NCBI GenBank assembly: GCA_043779185.1
Contig: JAYWEQ010000156.1
Location: 18,170-82,169 of the forward strand
Direction of reading: 5' to 3'
DNA: 64,000 bases
Origin: JAYWDA01 sp043779185
GTDB taxonomy: Bacteria; Bdellovibrionota; Bdellovibrionia; Bdellovibrionales; Bdellovibrionaceae
The notes under the pieces are model-generated. The model made no database searches and was not told the DNA's origin. It saw only the letters and a list, made by a program, of their open reading frames with translations. Below, in pieces: positions 24,699 through 32,050 of this stretch (the stretch's first letter is position 1; each line of letters starts with the position of its first letter). Both the position numbers and the translations under genes were made by a program.

Positions 24699-26525
24699 AT
24701 GTCCAATCTTCTTCAGCTGCAGCAGGGCTCCAAATTTTTTGGCCCTAAGAAAATCTTTGACCAAGCCCAGTTTTCTATCAATGAAGGAGAGCACGTTGGG
24801 GTCATTGGTCCCAATGGGGCTGGAAAAACAACCTTGTTTCGCATTTTAACTGAGCTGGATACCTTTGACTCAGGAGTTTTAGTTAAATCAAAAAGTTTAC
24901 GTTTGGGCTATCTGCCCCAACATGATCAGTGGCGGGAAGGGCAGACAATTGAAGATTATTTAACTGAAGGCTGTGAAATGCCTTTGTGGGAATTAAAATC
25001 CTTGGGCCGCGAATTGGGAATCAGTGAAGATTTGTATAAAAGACCGGTCATGTCCCTGAGTGGGGGATATCGGATGCGCTGCAAACTGCTTTATTTAATT
25101 GGCCAAGATCCCAATCTGATGTTGCTGGATGAGCCCACGAATTATTTGGATTTAGAAACGACTTTAGTTTTAGAAAAGTTTCTTCAAGGCTATAAGGGCG
25201 CTTTTTTATTGATTTCCCATGACCGAGAATTCCTTAGGCGCACGACAGATCATGTCTTAGAAGTCGAGCAGGGTGAAATCACAAAGTACAATGGAAATCT
25301 TGATGATTATTTTGAACAAAAAGAAATGCTGCGTGGACAATTAGAATCCCGAGCCATGTCAATTCAAGAAAAACGACAACAGGTGTTGGATTTCGTTTCA
25401 AAATTTGGTGCAAAAGCCAGTAAAGCGCGCCAAGCCCAATCGCGATTAAAAAGTTTAAATCGAATGGAAAATATTGAACTGCGCCCCTTGCCAGTCACGG
25501 CGTCGATCAAAATTCCACGTCCTGTGAAAGCAGGGAAAATTATTGTTAGCATGAAAGAAGCTGAGCTGGGCTATGGCGAAAAGACAGTTCTTAAGAAAGT
25601 TAATTTTCATTTGGAAAATGGCGACCATATTGCCGTTGTGGGTTTGAATGGCGCCGGCAAGTCCACTTTTCTAAAGGCTCTCGCGCACGTCATGGTTCCC
25701 ATTAAAGGAAAAATTGAAACAGGCTATCAAGTAAAAATTGGCTATTATGCCCAGCATGTAGCTGAAAATTTAGATGCAAATAGTAATGTCATTGATGAAA
25801 TGACAAAAAAAGCGCACGTCGAAGTCAGCCGTCAAGAGGGATTGAATATGGCAGGCTCTTTACTTTTTGGTGGTGACGATATTTATAAAAAGATTTCTGT
25901 ATTATCGGGCGGTGAAAAATCACGGGTGGCACTAGGTCAAATTCTTTTACAAAAAGCACCCTGTTTGATCTTGGATGAGCCAACAAATCATTTAGATTTT
26001 CAAACCGTCGAAGCGTTGACTCAAGCCTTGATGAAATATGAAGGGACCGTCGCCGTCGTTAGTCATGATCGCAGCTTTATTCGGCGTGTAGGAACTAAGA
26101 TTCTTGAAGTCAATCATGGTCAAGTCAGCGTTTATCCAGGGACCTACGATGAATATGTTTGGAGTTTAGAAAAGGGTGTTTTGTCAAATCGAGGCGCTGA
26201 AAATGAAGCAGCGCCGGTCGAGAAAAAAGCTGCTGTCGCAGCGCCTTCGTCAGATCAGCTGCGCGAGAAAAAAAGAAATCTTGAAAAGAAAATAAAACAA
26301 ACTGAAAAAAATCTAGAGGCCTTGGATAAGAATCTTTTGATTCATCAAGAAAAGTTAAGTTTGTTGAACGATCAAATTGCGAATCGAACAACAGGAAATT
26401 TTCCGCAAGCGATTCGCGATTTAACTGAGATCCAACAAAAGATTGAAAAGCTGGAGGAAGAGTGGCTTTCTATGACGGAAATCAGAGATGGCTGCCTGGA
26501 AGAACTGAATCAGCTTAAAGGATAA
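24699..26525 (+). CDS. ABC-F family ATPase (translation factor type)
   Basis: From ATG 24699 the product is 608 residues with two ABC domains and no membrane segments. The first has GPNGAGKTT, LSGGYRMR, LLDEPTNYLD; the second has GLNGAGKST, LSGGEKSRVALGQ and LILDEPTNHLD. The P-site interaction linker lies between them, and a C-terminal coiled coil (EKKRNLEKKIKQTEKNLEAL) follows. ABC-F proteins act on the ribosome, freeing stalled or idle complexes. Subgroup (Uup/YheS-like) is tentative. AAGG immediately precedes the ATG, closer than usual. A second ABC-F gene is at 32051-33859. Confidence 0.88.
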   Translation: MSNLLQLQQGSKFFGPKKIFDQAQFSINEGEHVGVIGPNGAGKTTLFRILTELDTFDSGVLVKSKSLRLGYLPQHDQWREGQTIEDYLTEGCEMPLWELKSLGRELGISEDLYKRPVMSLSGGYRMRCKLLYLIGQDPNLMLLDEPTNYLDLETTLVLEKFLQGYKGAFLLISHDREFLRRTTDHVLEVEQGEITKYNGNLDDYFEQKEMLRGQLESRAMSIQEKRQQVLDFVSKFGAKASKARQAQSRLKSLNRMENIELRPLPVTASIKIPRPVKAGKIIVSMKEAELGYGEKTVLKKVNFHLENGDHIAVVGLNGAGKSTFLKALAHVMVPIKGKIETGYQVKIGYYAQHVAENLDANSNVIDEMTKKAHVEVSRQEGLNMAGSLLFGGDDIYKKISVLSGGEKSRVALGQILLQKAPCLILDEPTNHLDFQTVEALTQALMKYEGTVAVVSHDRSFIRRVGTKILEVNHGQVSVYPGTYDEYVWSLEKGVLSNRGAENEAAPVEKKAAVAAPSSDQLREKKRNLEKKIKQTEKNLEALDKNLLIHQEKLSLLNDQIANRTTGNFPQAIRDLTEIQQKIEKLEEEWLSMTEIRDGCLEELNQLKG

Positions 26526-26531
26526 ATTTTA

Positions 26532-27176
26532 ATGGCTTCTGAAATTAAAATAAGACCATTTTTGCGAGGGCGTTTTCATGAAGCTGCTTTTTTTTATGGA
26601 TTAGGAGCCTCGACCTTATTGGTGGCCGTCGCCCATGAATCAACGGCTCGATGGGCTGCCATAATTTATGGACTTTGCTTAGCCGGACTGTTTGGGATCA
26701 GCAGTCTTTATCACCGAATTGATTGGCAGCCCAAGAGATATGCTTTATTGAAAAGACTTGATCACGCGATGATCTTTATTTTCATCGCAGGCACAGTGAC
26801 TCCGATCTGCCTTGTGGGATTGCCGCAAGAAACAGGCATGAAGGTTCTGGCCCTTTTTTGGGGAGCGGCACTTCTAGGTGTCTGCAAAGAGCTTTTATGG
26901 TTGAAAGCTCCTAAATGGGTTTCTGCTATTTTGTACGTTGCGATGGGCTGGTTAGCGGGGCCCTTTATCTCTGAATTTTTGTCGGCTTTAGGTCCCCTGA
27001 GCACATGGCTTTTAATTATCGGTGGTGTGATCTACACTTTGGGTGCAATAATTTACGCCATCAAATGGCCAAATCCTCGGCCTACTATATTTGGCTATCA
27101 TGAAATTTTTCATATCTTGGTCATGATCGCCAGCGTCTTCCATTTTATTGTAATATATCGTTTAATTGCAGCTTAA
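26532..27176 (+). CDS. hemolysin III family (PAQR) membrane protein
   Basis: A 214-residue protein with seven membrane segments and the three hemolysin III/PAQR histidine motifs: SSLYHRIDW, KRLDHAMIF and FGYHEIFH near the end, which coordinate zinc in the eukaryotic relatives. Bacterial YqfA-type members affect membrane lipid homeostasis; a true haemolytic role is doubtful. It starts six bases after the ABC-F stop and 21 bases before the YchJ gene, so the three are likely cotranscribed. Confidence 0.88.
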   Translation: MASEIKIRPFLRGRFHEAAFFYGLGASTLLVAVAHESTARWAAIIYGLCLAGLFGISSLYHRIDWQPKRYALLKRLDHAMIFIFIAGTVTPICLVGLPQETGMKVLALFWGAALLGVCKELLWLKAPKWVSAILYVAMGWLAGPFISEFLSALGPLSTWLLIIGGVIYTLGAIIYAIKWPNPRPTIFGYHEIFHILVMIASVFHFIVIYRLIAA

Positions 27177-27197
27177 ATCATCGTTGAAGGAGAGCTC

Positions 27198-27737
27198 ATG
27201 GATTCAGCATCACTTTGTCCTTGTGGGACCGGCAAAAAATATCATGATTGCTGTGAGCCCTTTATTAAAGGCAAGCAAAGTCCAGCAACCGCTGTTGAAT
27301 TGATGCGTTCAAGATATACGGCTTTTGCTGCCGGCGAGATTTCATATTTAAAAGATTCACTGGCTCCCGAAGAGCAAAAAACATTTGATATGAAATCCAC
27401 TATTGATTGGTCAAAAAAATCCAAGTGGTTGGGTTTAGAAATTATGGACGTTAAAAAAGGTGGCACTGATGATAAAGAGGGCACCGTTGAATTTATGGCG
27501 AAGTATTCTTTTGAAGGAAAGACCCTCGAACATCACGAAGTCGCACAGTTTCGAAAGTCCCAAGGCCAATGGCATTTTGTCGATGGGGAATCCCATACGC
27601 ATGAAGAAGGTCAAGGACATCAACATCATGCTAGGCCAGAAACAGTTGTACGAGAAGAGCCTAAAATTGGTCGAAATGATCCTTGCACTTGTGGCAGCGG
27701 TAAAAAATATAAAAAGTGTTGTGGGGCAGCGGCTTAA
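27198..27737 (+). CDS. YchJ family protein with two SEC-C zinc motifs
   Basis: A 179-residue protein. An N-terminal SEC-C motif CPCGTGKKYHDCCEPFI is followed by the YchJ/UPF0225 domain (TAVELMRSRYTAFAAGEISYL, VAQFRKSQGQWHFVDGE). A His-rich linker leads to a second SEC-C motif, NDPCTCGSGKKYKKCCG. SEC-C zinc fingers resemble the SecB/ribosome-binding end of SecA. The domain is NTF2-like, with unknown substrate. A double-ended SEC-C form is the normal arrangement of YchJ. The stop overlaps that of the convergent zinc-ribbon gene. Confidence 0.9.
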   Translation: MDSASLCPCGTGKKYHDCCEPFIKGKQSPATAVELMRSRYTAFAAGEISYLKDSLAPEEQKTFDMKSTIDWSKKSKWLGLEIMDVKKGGTDDKEGTVEFMAKYSFEGKTLEHHEVAQFRKSQGQWHFVDGESHTHEEGQGHQHHARPETVVREEPKIGRNDPCTCGSGKKYKKCCGAAA

Positions 27738-27916
27738 AGACCTTTTCCGCAATCAACACAGAATTTTCCACGCGCTTTTCTTTGTTCAGCGTGTTTTCTA
27801 AGATCACATTTGGTTTGAATCAATTTATTCACGACTTCCCCGCAGCTTGGGCAAAACTTGACCGCAGCATTGGATTTTCCATGGTTCATATTCGGACAAC
27901 GTGTTCTTGATTCCAT
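27734..27916 (-). CDS. small zinc-ribbon protein
   Basis: A 60-residue protein with four C-x-x-C/C-x-C type cysteine sites: RCPNMNHGKS, FCPSCGEVVN, KCDLRKHAEQRKARGKFCVDCG. Two treble or ribbon zinc sites are likely. It is basic and could bind nucleic acid or protein. AGAGG lies four bases before ATG 27916. Its last four bases overlap the YchJ stop on the other strand. The dense metal-site pattern makes a random frame unlikely. Confidence 0.65.
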   Translation of the reverse strand: MESRTRCPNMNHGKSNAAVKFCPSCGEVVNKLIQTKCDLRKHAEQRKARGKFCVDCGKGL

Positions 27917-28137
27917 CAGACCTCTTTGGTGCCGCAGGCGACGTCCTTAGATTAACAGTGGCCGACATGATTAGATAGGAATAGTTAAAAACCTTCCTGA
28001 TCTGACTTGTGAGAGTCTGGGAATTAAAGTATTTTAAGAGCGTCCGAGGTGCCGCCCCGACGATATGATGAAATGAAATGGCGCTGAGTTGGCAATGGTT
28101 TTTTAATTGCATGGTTTTTTGTCATAAGGATCAATTT

Positions 28138-29691
28138 TTGAAAAATTCCGATTTTGAAAAAATACTGCAAAAAAATTTCTCATTACCGGGCTTTCGCAAA
28201 GGGCAGCGAGAAATAATTACGGCGGTGTTAGAAAAAAAAGATGTTCTCGCCGTTCTGCCAACGGGCGGAGGAAAGTCTTTGTGCTATCAATTTCCAGCCC
28301 TCTGGACCCAGCAACTTGTTATTGTTATTTCACCCCTGATCGCGCTGATGCGAGATCAAGTCGCTTCTTTGCATCGTATGGGTTTACGTGCGGGCTGCCT
28401 TTACTCGGGTCAAACAGATCAAGAAAAAAGAGCCTTATTTCAAGAAATGAACGAAGGGGGGCCCTTTGTTCTTTATTTATCGCCCGAGCGAGTTCAAAAA
28501 GAAGGCTTTAAAAAATGGATCATGAATCGAAATATTGCCCTTTTCGCTGTGGATGAGGCTCATTGCGTTTCGCAGTGGGGTCATGATTTTCGCGAAGAGT
28601 ACACGCAGATCAATGTTTTAAAAATATTGCGTCCAGATATTCCGATCCTGGCATTAACGGCTTCGGCCACGCCGATTGTGTTGAACGACATCTCAAAAAA
28701 CCTGTCTTTGAACAAACCAGAGAAAATGGTGCATGGCTTTTACCGACCGAATCTTTTCTATCAAGTTGAAGCCTGCGCTGATGAAGAGGACAAACTTGAA
28801 TATCTATCCCAAAGCTTGCGGCAAATTCCGACAGGCCGAAAACTAATTTATTGCGGGACTCGCAAGCAAACTGAAGAACTGGCGCGATTCTTAGAGAAAA
28901 AATTTGACGGTGTTGATTATTATCACGCCGGCCTTTCCACCAGCGAAAGAACGCGGGTGCAAGAACAGTATATCCGCAGTGAGCTAAAAATTTTAGTGGC
29001 CACCAATGCTTTTGGCATGGGCATTGATCAGCCAGATGTGCGATTGGTTGTGCATTACCAATTGCCGGCCAATATTGATTCGCTTTATCAAGAAATGGGT
29101 CGAGCCGGTCGGGACGAAAAAGAATCCAACTGTTTATTATTGTATGCAAAAGCCGATAAAGGATTGCAGTCTTTCTTTATTATGAATTCCGATGCTCCCA
29201 AAGCGATCAAAGATTCGCGTTGGAGAAATTTAGAGGCCCTTGTCAACTATGCGGAAGGCAGTGAGTGTCGGCATGGAGAAATTTTAACCTATTACAGAGA
29301 TTCACAGCGCCTCAGGGCTTGTGGTCACTGCGATGCTTGTGAGCCAAAGTCAGAGCGAAAGATTGTAAAAGCTCCACGTCAGACGGCAGTGATCTCGGCA
29401 GCCAGCCAAATTAAGTTGCGTAGCAAAGTAAAAAAGAAATCTTCCATGGTTGAAGTGACAATGGACGATTTGCAAGAAAGACGTTTCTTAAGTTTAAAAG
29501 CATGGCGAAAACAAAAAGCGATAGAGTTAGATTTGCCGGCCTTTGTCGTTTTCAGCGATCAAACATTAAAACATCTGTCAGTTAAAAATCCCCAAACGCT
29601 GGACCAGATGAAATTGGTCCATGGTATCGGCGATATGAAGCTCGAAAAGTTTGGTTGGGATATTTTAGCCCAACTTCAACAAATCGATTAA
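28138..29691 (+). CDS. recQ: RecQ-type ATP-dependent DNA helicase
   Basis: Start chosen at TTG 28138 because AAGGA (28126-28130) is seven bases before it; the longer ATG 28078 reading adds 20 unconserved residues. The 517-residue product shows GFRKGQREII (motif 0), PTGGGKS (Walker A), DEAHCVSQWGHDFR, the GMGIDQPDVR and QEMGRAGRDE motifs V/VI, a zinc-binding CRHGEIL...CGHCDAC region and a C-terminal HRDC domain (DLQERRFLSLKAWRKQKA...IHGIGDMKLEKFG-like). RecQ unwinds DNA 3'-5' in recombination and fork repair. E. coli RecQ has 609 residues; the winged-helix part is short here. Confidence 0.92.
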   Translation: MKNSDFEKILQKNFSLPGFRKGQREIITAVLEKKDVLAVLPTGGGKSLCYQFPALWTQQLVIVISPLIALMRDQVASLHRMGLRAGCLYSGQTDQEKRALFQEMNEGGPFVLYLSPERVQKEGFKKWIMNRNIALFAVDEAHCVSQWGHDFREEYTQINVLKILRPDIPILALTASATPIVLNDISKNLSLNKPEKMVHGFYRPNLFYQVEACADEEDKLEYLSQSLRQIPTGRKLIYCGTRKQTEELARFLEKKFDGVDYYHAGLSTSERTRVQEQYIRSELKILVATNAFGMGIDQPDVRLVVHYQLPANIDSLYQEMGRAGRDEKESNCLLLYAKADKGLQSFFIMNSDAPKAIKDSRWRNLEALVNYAEGSECRHGEILTYYRDSQRLRACGHCDACEPKSERKIVKAPRQTAVISAASQIKLRSKVKKKSSMVEVTMDDLQERRFLSLKAWRKQKAIELDLPAFVVFSDQTLKHLSVKNPQTLDQMKLVHGIGDMKLEKFGWDILAQLQQID

Positions 29692-29990
29692 ATAAGTTCC
29701 TCTTCGTCAGGTAAAATATCATTTTCAGGATCTCCGCCAGCTGCATTATTCTTGGCGCGGATGGCGCGATCCATCTGATCTTTGACGTCTAATTCACCGC
29801 GGATAAATTTTGGATCTTCCGACAGAGGCGGAGTATCCCGGCCAAATCCCCCTAAGTTTTCATCGGCATGCCGCGGGCTTGATAGAGCCGTTTCATCTTG
29901 ATCTAAAATAATATCTCTTTCATCGTCTGCATCCTCTAAAATATCAGGATTTTCTGAACTCCTTAAGCCACCAATTTCTATATTTGCCAT
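29688..29990 (-). CDS. acidic disordered hypothetical protein
   Basis: A 100-residue strongly acidic protein with GGAGG well placed before ATG 29990. The sequence is D/E-rich (DILEDADDERDIILDQDE, GGDPENDILPDEEELI), with no hydrophobic core, cysteine or signal. Probably intrinsically disordered. Its function is unknown; acidic tails can act as adaptors or nucleic-acid mimics, but nothing proves this. It converges on recQ with a four-base overlap. Confidence 0.6.
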   Translation of the reverse strand: MANIEIGGLRSSENPDILEDADDERDIILDQDETALSSPRHADENLGGFGRDTPPLSEDPKFIRGELDVKDQMDRAIRAKNNAAGGDPENDILPDEEELI

Positions 29991-30052
29991 AAATCCTCCA
30001 GAGCTTTATTCTAGTGGGACCATCGACTTATTTGAAGTGATCTTGGGAAGCA

Positions 30053-30066
30053 TGACAAGATTGTCT
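30053..30066. promoter_or_regulatory. 14-bp dyad TGACAA-GA-TTGTCT
   Basis: Arms GACAA/TTGTC are exact and the outer T-T pair is the only mismatch. It is 35 bases before the DUF2127 start and matches the dyads at 7892-7905 and 30933-30946. Confidence 0.35.
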
Positions 30067-30101
30067 AAAGTTTTTCAGTGAATAAAGTGATATAGGAAAT
30101 C

Positions 30102-30590
30102 ATGGGAAAAAAAGAGGGACTTCATATTATTGCATTATTTGAACTTCTGAAAGGAGCTTTGGTTCTGTTTGTTGGACTAGGGCTTTTGACGATGATTCAT
30201 AAAGATCTGCAGGAGTTTGGCGAAAGACTGATCGAACTCTTGCATTTGAACCCGGCTCAGCATTATCCAAGAATTTTTCTACTTTTTCTTGAGCGAGTTT
30301 CTGATATGAATTTTTTCCTGCTAGCCACTGGTGCCTTTCTATATTCGTTAGTTCGATTTGCAGAAGCCTATGGGCTTTGGAAACAACGGGCATGGGCTGA
30401 ATGGATGGCGATCTTATCGGGTGCGGCCTATTTGCCCATTGAAATATTTGAGATGTCGAAACTGATAAATTGGCCACGCATTCTGGTCACATCAGTCAAT
30501 TTCGGTGTGGTCATTTATTTAATTCGAATTAAATTTTGGAAGGAAAATTTCTATGGTACAGACAGTAGCGATTCAGGGAGCATCGAATAA
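30102..30590 (+). CDS. DUF2127 membrane protein
   Basis: A 162-residue protein with the DUF2127 pattern GLHIIALFELLKGALVLFVGLGLL at the N-terminus, four membrane helices, and a conserved FAEAYGLWKQRAWAEWMAILSGAAYLPIEIFE core. Its function is unknown; family members sit in the inner membrane. The reading frame overlaps the next gene by 38 bases. A 14-bp dyad lies upstream. Confidence 0.85.
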   Translation: MGKKEGLHIIALFELLKGALVLFVGLGLLTMIHKDLQEFGERLIELLHLNPAQHYPRIFLLFLERVSDMNFFLLATGAFLYSLVRFAEAYGLWKQRAWAEWMAILSGAAYLPIEIFEMSKLINWPRILVTSVNFGVVIYLIRIKFWKENFYGTDSSDSGSIE

Positions 30591-30918
30591 TCCCGACCGA
30601 TATTCTTACATGGCGTTTAAACTATTACAGGAGATGGGTCATCGAATTATTCCTGTTTCTCCAAAGATGGCTTTCCTAGAAAACAGCCCTGTTATTTCAG
30701 ACCTCAATAAAATTAATGAACGAGTCCATACCTTGACAATGTATATTGGGCCTGATCGATCGACAGTTTTGCAAGATCAAATTTTGAAATTAAAACCCGG
30801 CAGAGTTATTTTTAACCCGGGCAGTGAAAACCCAACTTTACAAAAGCTTTTATTGGCAGCAGGGATTCCTGTCCTAGAAGCATGCACTTTGGTTTTATTA
30901 CGAAATGGAAAATTTTAA
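30553..30918 (+). CDS. CoA-binding domain protein (YccU-like)
   Basis: A 121-residue protein of the single Rossmann CoA-binding type: VAIQGASNNPDRYSYMAFKLLQEMGHRIIPVSPK at the N-terminus and LKPGRVIFNPGSENPTL..GIPVLEACTLVLL at the end. E. coli YccU is the model; its ligand is CoA, and the physiological role is unknown. AAGGA lies eight bases before ATG 30553, which is inside the DUF2127 gene, so translation is probably coupled. Confidence 0.85.
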   Translation: MVQTVAIQGASNNPDRYSYMAFKLLQEMGHRIIPVSPKMAFLENSPVISDLNKINERVHTLTMYIGPDRSTVLQDQILKLKPGRVIFNPGSENPTLQKLLLAAGIPVLEACTLVLLRNGKF

Positions 30919-30932
30919 CTGCTGGCGACATA

Positions 30933-30946
30933 TGACACTTTTGTCA
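30933..30946. promoter_or_regulatory. 14-bp dyad TGACAC-TT-TTGTCA
   Basis: Third copy of the TGACA(A/C)NNTTGTCA element (see 7892 and 30053), about 100 bases before the exported lysine/threonine-rich gene. A further small dyad GCAGAA-TAG-TTCTGC (31009-31023) lies nearer the start. Confidence 0.35.
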
Positions 30947-31043
30947 CAGATGCAGACCTGTGTTGACGGAGTCCGACCTAAAATGTTTCAAAAGGGTCAT
31001 ATTTAAATGCAGAATAGTTCTGCTCAACTCAAGGAGAATGATG

Positions 31044-31325
31044 ATGAAAAAAATGATGATGGTTTTCGCTGGACTGATGGTTGTTAGCTCAATGGCTTTT
31101 GCGGCTGATGCTGAGAACAAAGAAGACACAAAGATGAACGAACATACAAATCCGATCACGGGAACTAAGACTGTGAAGAAGACTCACAAGCATATGGCGA
31201 ACGATGAAAAAGGTCAGTCGGCTGATATGACAGTCACAGAGACAACTAAAACCAAAAAAGACGGCACTGTGAAAAAGACAGTTGAAGCGACTTCGGACAC
31301 AACTTCTAAAACTGAAAAGCATTAA
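31044..31325 (+). CDS. exported lysine/threonine-rich small protein
   Basis: Three consecutive in-frame ATGs follow AAGGAG; ATG 31044 is best spaced (seven bases). The signal peptide ends at AMAFA. The mature part (about 72 residues) is low-complexity, K/T/E/D-rich (NPITGTKTVKKTHKHM, TVTETTKTKKDGTVKKTVE), probably disordered and periplasmic. No family is recognised. A 14-bp dyad and a small hairpin upstream, and a terminator downstream, frame a single-gene unit. Confidence 0.7.
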   Translation: MKKMMMVFAGLMVVSSMAFAADAENKEDTKMNEHTNPITGTKTVKKTHKHMANDEKGQSADMTVTETTKTKKDGTVKKTVEATSDTTSKTEKH

Positions 31326-31333
31326 TTTTTATA

Positions 31334-31362
31334 ACAAGGGGCTCATTTTTTCAGCCCCTTGT
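31334..31362. terminator. probable terminator between convergent genes
   Basis: ACAAGGGGCT (31334-31343) and AGCCCCTTGT (31353-31362) form a perfect 10-bp stem with a nine-base loop. U-tracts on either strand are imperfect, so efficiency is unsure. Confidence 0.55.
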
Positions 31363-31373
31363 CGTTCTAGTTG

Positions 31374-31949
31374 TTATTGAAGCCGTGATTCTTTGGATTT
31401 TGCAGGACTCTTTTTGACGGCCGCCAAAGGCATTTTTGTTTTTCCTTTTGCAGGCGCTTTACCATTTAAAGTGGTTTGATTTAAAACCATCTTTTCAACT
31501 TCAGGTCGGAATTTTTCTTTAGCTGCAAGCATGAGCTGACCCATTTGGTCGCGCTCTTCGGCAGAAAAATTCTTTTTAATTTTAGGGAAAAGCTCTTCTT
31601 CTTCCTCTTCCTTGGCATGATGCTCTAGCAACTCTTTTGTGACTGTCAAAGCGGCCTTAAATTCACCATTGCCACCGGGTTTTACTGACAAAAGGCGTTT
31701 TAAAGTATTCTCAACAAGGCTATGTTCAATAAAACCTTCCAGAGTAAAATCTTTAAAGTCTTCTTTTTTACTTTCAATCATTTCATAAAGTCCCTTTTCT
31801 TCGCTTTTGGCGTGAAGAAGAACAGCAATAGCAAACTCTTGAGTCATTTTTTCGGCGTTATGCGACGGGCTGTCGGTCATTTTTTCTAATTTCTCGATCG
31901 CTTCGAAAGCTTCGTCATGATCCTTTTTAATTAATTTCAAAATATCCAC
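31374..31949 (-). CDS. hemerythrin-domain protein with basic tail
   Basis: GTG 31949 start with GGAGG five bases upstream. Of 191 residues, the first 140 form a helical hemerythrin-like domain (LIKKDHDEAFEAIEKLE, VLLHAKSEEKGLYEMI, EGFIEHSLVENTLKRLL, LLEHHAKEEEEEELFPKIKK) whose H and E/D residues can bind di-iron. The last 40 residues are K/A/P-rich (KAPAKGKTKMPLAAVKKSPAK), like histone-H1 tails, suggesting DNA contact. The likely roles are iron/oxygen or NO handling near the nucleoid, by inference. Confidence 0.82.
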   Translation of the reverse strand: MDILKLIKKDHDEAFEAIEKLEKMTDSPSHNAEKMTQEFAIAVLLHAKSEEKGLYEMIESKKEDFKDFTLEGFIEHSLVENTLKRLLSVKPGGNGEFKAALTVTKELLEHHAKEEEEEELFPKIKKNFSAEERDQMGQLMLAAKEKFRPEVEKMVLNQTTLNGKAPAKGKTKMPLAAVKKSPAKSKESRLQ

Positions 31950-32050
31950 AGATCCTCCATTGTTGCATTGAGTGAAGAACCAAAGATAAACCTGATGAAG
32001 TATTGTTGGGTCACAGTCATCAGAAGAAATATTGGCTATTTCGTCATAAC

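Noticed and set aside
27917..28137. Extended N-terminus of RecQ from ATG 28078
   Set aside because: The 20 extra residues are unlike RecQ starts, and AAGGA sits at the TTG 28138.
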